In this document: in pieces, positions 37,601-40,000 of the stretch
How positions within the stretch are numbered: the stretch's first letter is position 1
How the letters are laid out: every line of letters begins with the position of its first letter
NCBI GenBank assembly: GCA_019083985.1
Contig: JAHRCV010000002.1
Coordinates: 505,001-545,000 of the forward strand
Length of the DNA: 40,000 nt
Direction of reading: 5' to 3'
From: Rhizobiales bacterium TNE-4
Lineage (GTDB): Bacteria; Pseudomonadota; Alphaproteobacteria; Rhizobiales; Beijerinckiaceae
Notes under the pieces: model-generated
The model's database searches: none
Told to the model about the DNA's origin: nothing
The model's input: the letters and a program-made list of their open reading frames with translations, nothing else
Position numbers and translations under genes: made by a program

Positions 37601-38732
37601 GGCCGGTAGAGGCTAATGTTACCGGCCCGTTGTTGCTACAGCAGATTCCGGCGGCTCCTCCAATAGACGTGGCGACGATACCAGCAGCCGGTGAAGTTAT
37701 CGATGTAACTAATGGTGATTGGGCTGTACCGAGCGCAATCTCAATGCCACTACCAACACTGACATTCACATTTCCGCCATTCCCTCCCTGTCCAGGAATC
37801 TGGGTAATCGTATGCCCATTATTAAATGAGTAGGCACTCCCCGCTCCACCGACAGAAGACGCAACGATCCCGCCGGTCTGAATCAGCCATGGCAAAGTTG
37901 ATCCTGTTGGCGACGTGCCGGATACAGAGACAAAAAGCGGCGTAGCCGAACCTATTGTATTCGAAAGATTGAAATTAACATCACCGCCAGCTGCTCCAAA
38001 CGTGGAGTAGGTTGGTATGTTGATGTTCCAGTTTGGCCCTTTAATAAAAGCTGATGATCCTGATCCACCAACAGATGTTACGGTGTAAGCTGACGTGATT
38101 GATATTGAAGGCGAAAGAGAAACGGACGCCGCTTGATTGGTTGCATTGAGGACGAGATTCGAACCATAATTTCCAAAATAGCCGTTACCATAAGTATTAT
38201 CAGAGGCGTTATAATTATAAGCGACCGTCGACGCTCCAGTCGATAAAAGCTGAATTGTCGGCTGGTTTCCAGAATAGACGCCGTTACCAGAAATAGCCCA
38301 TGTGAGTCCCGTCGGAAAATACGCGGGGGGATTTTGGACGTTTCCGTTAGGTGGATTTGTAGTTTGAGAGTTTGCGTAAAATTGATATAGGCTCAAGGAG
38401 TACGGTGCCTGCAAGTTCTGGATTGTACCGCTATTATTGAGACCCCCGGCAATTGAATAATAGTTTTGACTTCCTGAGTAACTAGCACCATTGAGCGTGA
38501 AGCTTGTTGAGCTGACGGCTGGAGCGGAAACAATAATTGATGTTTGCGCAATCACACGACTTGTAGTTGATGAAAGAATAAGAAGCCCGCATATCATTAC
38601 AATTGGCATATGGGTGCCATTGCAATCTTTTCTCAACTGCGTGATATTTTTAGAGACGTTTTGTCTGCGCGCTAGCCGCGAGAAGTAATCTGCAATCGAT
38701 TGTACGCACAACAACTTCACGCCACTTTTCAT
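31602..38732 (-). CDS. Giant type V autotransporter with glycine-rich repeats
   Basis: A 2376-codon gene. The signal peptide is MPIVMICGLLILSSTTSRVIAQ at residues 42-63, preceded by a 41-residue basic extension; an alternative start at M42 lies at 38609. Residues about 64-2030 form the passenger, rich in Gly, Ser, Asn and Thr, with beta-helix-like repeats. About 15 copies of a motif like AQSIGGGGGxGG occur between residues about 690 and 1715, each after an I-x-T-x-G-x-x-S-x-G-I stretch and 50 to 90 residues apart. Residues about 2100-2376 form the outer-membrane barrel ending in LIYRF with terminal Phe, as needed for barrel assembly. Such proteins display adhesins at the cell surface; the target is unknown. 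Confidence 0.93.
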   Translation of the reverse strand: MKSGVKLLCVQSIADYFSRLARRQNVSKNITQLRKDCNGTHMPIVMICGLLILSSTTSRVIAQTSIIVSAPAVSSTSFTLNGASYSGSQNYYSIAGGLNNSGTIQNLQAPYSLSLYQFYANSQTTNPPNGNVQNPPAYFPTGLTWAISGNGVYSGNQPTIQLLSTGASTVAYNYNASDNTYGNGYFGNYGSNLVLNATNQAASVSLSPSISITSAYTVTSVGGSGSSAFIKGPNWNINIPTYSTFGAAGGDVNFNLSNTIGSATPLFVSVSGTSPTGSTLPWLIQTGGIVASSVGGAGSAYSFNNGHTITQIPGQGGNGGNVNVSVGSGIEIALGTAQSPLVTSITSPAAGIVATSIGGAAGICCSNNGPVTLASTGPWPSVLQFPYNANAGSVGVDFSGSIVGTSPYLYGIVAASVGASSQVPPTETSTIWQQSGPSGTGGPVSVALTGGQINLSGSNSVGIFAGSLAGQVILPPQIQAVGSISAAGNVQVTLDSASSVLVGTNSPVPSGQLSAGVIAVSSTGWLFQPVGPAVTGSVAAGNGGNISIANGGTIAAYGGSAFGIIGLSLGNGGVLSNAPASFSGVQYANTPNVAVYSNTSGAVNISNSGTVLAQGNTSIGILAVSNGSGGLINNIPNAVYSSSTLNAQKIAIGTPSAGLVVGSASSPFAAPGGDITITNSGTVQSTANAVAIGVLAQSVGGGGAAATQGAPFYIGDSGGSSGGDGGSITLTNSGTISTSGIGSIGFLAHSIGGGGGNGANSSGLFVAVGGQGGAGGAGGNIAANFQPGSQFLTSGDFSSGLVLQTIGGGGGNGGYGRAHGTFISIGIGGVGGSGGAGGNINVSSASSLISNSATYGDQSHGLLLQSIGGGGGLGGHAYSFSANGVFAGAVAVGGSGGTAGAGGNIAVSGLNGTISTAGTDSMGLFLQSIGGGGGYGGGAISKAYAFGAVPEVPTISLSAAVGGSAAAGANGGGINASIGTNVSTFGTGSHAIFAQSIGGGGGGGADSTAGANTINTSDMTFVGSIGIGGVGGGGGAGGSINLNTYNNTISTLGHNASAILGQSIGGGGGYGAAGNATQSDISTGEKQVGLTFSLGGTGGSGGAGGVVTIANNSNSISTGGTQSPGIIGQSISGGGGIGGNAGAQGFRGNHNVGITVGGNAGGGQPGGSVSVTNNGAITTGMQLDLASRNINSMSLSRPIAIGGDSHGIIAQSIGGGGGIGGNADPSAALIGSVQSLINKGAKDYFIARGVYNFFQGGEKETEVDYNAKIAVGGRGGAGGAGGSVTVSNNGPITTFGHRSYGIFAQSVGGGGGIGGSSTASSAFVSGEVNYSPLSGVDLGLGINVGGQGGNGGNGGAVNLNLTGLASKGAAPQITTTGYASHGVLAQSIGGGGGVAHDGSVFDASASVGLTKQIAVNPSITLGSLSTGAGMQGQGGSISLGTTAITAEGIPTQTPQTIASGTIVTMGDAASGIVLQSIGGGGGLVTFGCTNSGNGAPPIDQTATATNYTASACLHNSSSTTVPGTTDGSLTPSAFQGAGAAQKFSAVIQSSSGTGSNSQGGAINVFSENTIITQGNRSIGLIAQSIGGGGGYVSAPAQSFSSATLPSAGNNQSPGGPININFASWENAGIFTSGNGAWGILAQSIGGGGGFIGDPTFSLNSVPVANNPTAAQSTGPANGGNVSINVGQAGNRTSVNIVTNGTNAHGIVAQSVGGGGGIANTGTPVIGATATTNPANYGSGGTISVNVASNSSVTTYGRDSIGIFAQSTGNTPSSGAIAINIDGAVNAYGQYNSTILPTVGSPTAIMVSGGSTQVSNPNTITIGSSGKVSVGNADVGIGIVTNYGYTNVVNHGSLEGSVMLGSTPGEMTNSVTGRFYSGANVVVSNNSFNNYGLYSVGSLKTVSRTDLTGRFVQYDSGSLAVSIDSLRPIKNDFLQINGNAIVNGVVRPLARTLLPGPVPFLTAMNLVSSASVRDTHVFDWSLAQSNNTLIMTPEENFKPAGYRLSVNQSSLADYFKRSWKNSDPASAKSSDQALAPIYGYLHEIPSGDHATYQFVLNQLSGQVLNSQAIQMKTGFANALSYSMACPLLDSQTSELRQTDCSWGTVSGSLTNQASNDSNSGYQAVTGTLRFGAQKSITDDVTAGFAVGYATNKLTSSGLSSNGDMLDVSISASKAINQWSFGGSLFYAQGWFNNSRIPQLFGQGIADSLASAYASNSGMFALGGRIRSAYSFQLTNVYIKPYVDLDVVYAKQPGYSETSGTSALSAGSSQQINFIATPMLELGTSWVAADSFSVKGYVSFGASFLPNNRILTQMTFLNASASNGTFNVVATGPNALGVFKAGLQAYETEKFEIRAEYGMQASQGYLNQSVGANLIYRF
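33580..36660 (-). repeat. Coding repeat array for S-[IV]-G-G-G-G-G motifs
   Basis: About 15 near-copies, read on the plus strand as CCGCC-[AG]CC-[AG]CC-type tracts followed by AAT/GAT-CGATTG, encode AQSIGGGGG-like peptides. Unit spacing is irregular (roughly 150-270 bp), so this is a repeat of protein structure, not an exact tandem DNA repeat. Variants include SVGGGGA at the first copy, TIGGGGG and SISGGGG. It could promote recombination and length variation. Confidence 0.85.
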
Positions 38733-38875
38733 TGTTCAAGTCTCGCCGATAACCGCCCCGCCGAAGTGACCGTTTCAAAGCGCGTAAGACGGTCTTTAAA
38801 TCGATCAGCGGTGCTTGAATTTAGCGAGGCAAATCTTCCAAAACCTAATGAAGCCTAATGGAATTCAGGTTATAC

Positions 38876-38904
38876 TTGGACGCAGTCCATATTCCGGCTA
38901 GATA
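38876..38904 (+). promoter_or_regulatory. Candidate promoter of the membrane sensor gene
   Basis: TTGGAC (38876-38881) and TAGATA (38899-38904) are separated by 17 bp and lie 52 bp before the start of the sensor gene. Upstream is a short direct repeat, CCTAATG, twice at 38844-38860. Both elements are only approximate matches to consensus. Confidence 0.3.
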
Positions 38905-38955
38905 AATAAGGTGGCTTGCTTATATTGGCTTGAATGAAAGGCCTAAGTCTCTGAC

Positions 38956-40000
38956 ATGAAAAGACTTTTTGTATTGCTCTTCATCGTCTTTGGATGCCTT
39001 TTCATCAATCCAGCCTATGCTGCAAAGGATGAGACCAATTCTTTTTCTATTGCGTATTTTAAAGATGCCTCTGGTCAGGCGAGCTTCAATGAAGTCGAAA
39101 CATCAGCGACCTTTACACCCTTCGAAGGAATATTATCGAAGGGATATGACACTAAGGCCGTTTATTGGCTGAAAGTTCTAATTCCACCTGGAAAACCCGG
39201 TACACAACCTTGGATCTTACGCTTACAACCAAGCTGGCATGATAACATTCGCCTTTATGATCCGAGAGAGCAAGGATCACATTTTCGGCAAACCGGCGAC
39301 CATTTTCCTTGGTCATTAAGCGAGTTTCCCTCTCTGAGCCACGCTTTTGTTTTAGAAAAAACAAATACGCCGAGAGACGTATATATTCGAATCCAGTCCG
39401 TCCACAGTTATCAGATTAATGTTGAACTCCTAAGCCAAATTGAAGCGGAACGCGCTGAGTGGCATCGGATGTTGCTGCTGTCGCTCTATCTCAGCGTCAT
39501 GACTTTAGTTTGGTTTTGGGCAATCATCAATTTTTGGTCAACTCGCGATCCGCTTCTTGGTTATTTCGCTACGACACAATTAACTGCCATACTTTATTCA
39601 CTATTAGCGTTTGGGGTTGCACGAGCACTTTTGGACAAATTTATAACAGACTCTATTCTTGATAAGGCGCATTCAGCTATCATTATTTTTTATACATTCG
39701 CAGCGATGCAATTTAATAAGTTGCTATTAGACAATGCTGGAATGAAGCGCTGGATTTCAATTCCAGTCAATTTGATTTCTTTTCTTCCGATCGTCTCATT
39801 ATGTTTATACTTATTTGGTCATATAACAAATGCACTTTCAATTAATTCAATCTGTCTCATGAGCTTTCCAATTGTAACAATCATTGCTGTTTGGACAGGC
39901 ATTGAAAAATCTAAGACTGACCGATCAATTTTTCCCTTATGGATTCTAAGACTCTACTTCACCATAAGCCTTTTCATTGGTTTACTAGGCGCGCTACCAC
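38956..40000 (+). CDS. 7TMR-DISM-type membrane sensor, N-terminal part (cut by window edge)
   Basis: The frame opens at ATG 38956 and has no stop before the right edge, giving at least 348 residues. A signal peptide (MKRLFVLLFIVFGCLFINPA, then YAAK) is followed by a periplasmic domain of about 150 residues containing SKGYDTKAVYWLKVLIPPG, the pattern of the 7TMR-DISMED2 ligand domain. From about residue 170 a series of hydrophobic helices begins (LLLSLYLSVMTLVWFWAII and following), fitting the 7TM-DISM region. Such proteins usually continue into a histidine kinase, guanylate cyclase-like or GGDEF output domain, which would lie beyond the window. It is divergent from the autotransporter across a 223-bp gap and shares its AT-rich base use, so it may sense a signal controlling surface display; that is inference. 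Confidence 0.75.
   Translation, partial: MKRLFVLLFIVFGCLFINPAYAAKDETNSFSIAYFKDASGQASFNEVETSATFTPFEGILSKGYDTKAVYWLKVLIPPGKPGTQPWILRLQPSWHDNIRLYDPREQGSHFRQTGDHFPWSLSEFPSLSHAFVLEKTNTPRDVYIRIQSVHSYQINVELLSQIEAERAEWHRMLLLSLYLSVMTLVWFWAIINFWSTRDPLLGYFATTQLTAILYSLLAFGVARALLDKFITDSILDKAHSAIIIFYTFAAMQFNKLLLDNAGMKRWISIPVNLISFLPIVSLCLYLFGHITNALSINSICLMSFPIVTIIAVWTGIEKSKTDRSIFPLWILRLYFTISLFIGLLGALP

Overview
The window looks like chromosome from an alphaproteobacterium, probably Hyphomicrobiales. This is inferred from the mix of families (M20 carbamoylase, dipeptide-type and Liv-type ABC operons, an aerobic aryl-CoA pathway, a giant glycine-rich autotransporter), from dense short-spaced operons and from moderately high GC. 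I see no rRNA, tRNA, CRISPR array or insertion sequence.

Region 1 (1-11876) is largely nitrogen and peptide scavenging. It holds an M19 dipeptidase cut by the left edge, a DUF5993-DsbB pair, an unknown membrane protein followed by an acetamidase/formamidase, and a minus-strand operon: dipeptide-type binding protein, two permeases and an M20 N-carbamoyl-amino-acid/allantoate-type amidohydrolase, with no ATPase genes. An M48-like lipoprotein metalloprotease, a small exported protein and an adenine deaminase follow.

Region 2 (11880-29813) is best read as an aerobic CoA-dependent aromatic acid pathway, most likely for 2-aminobenzoate (anthranilate). The minus arm encodes a two-domain flavoprotein (FAD monooxygenase fused to an Old Yellow Enzyme domain, the architecture of 2-aminobenzoyl-CoA monooxygenase/reductase), a crotonase/3-hydroxyacyl-CoA dehydrogenase fusion and a FAD amine-oxidase-like protein. 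The divergent plus arm encodes an SDR, a MarR regulator, a crotonase, an acyl-CoA dehydrogenase, an aryl-CoA ligase, a RidA-like protein and a second FAD monooxygenase, and ends at a bidirectional terminator. A perfect 6-4-6 inverted repeat inside the candidate plus-arm promoter is a likely MarR operator. Converging on the terminator is a complete livKHMGF operon with a cupin as last gene, plausibly the uptake system for the substrate.

Region 3 (about 30200-40000) is visibly more AT-rich. It has a 570-bp gap with two hairpins, an unrecognised exported protein, a 2376-codon type V autotransporter with about 15 S-[IV]-G5-type repeats, and a divergent membrane sensor of the 7TMR-DISM type cut by the right edge. 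This is the most accessory-looking part and the best candidate for an undescribed surface system.
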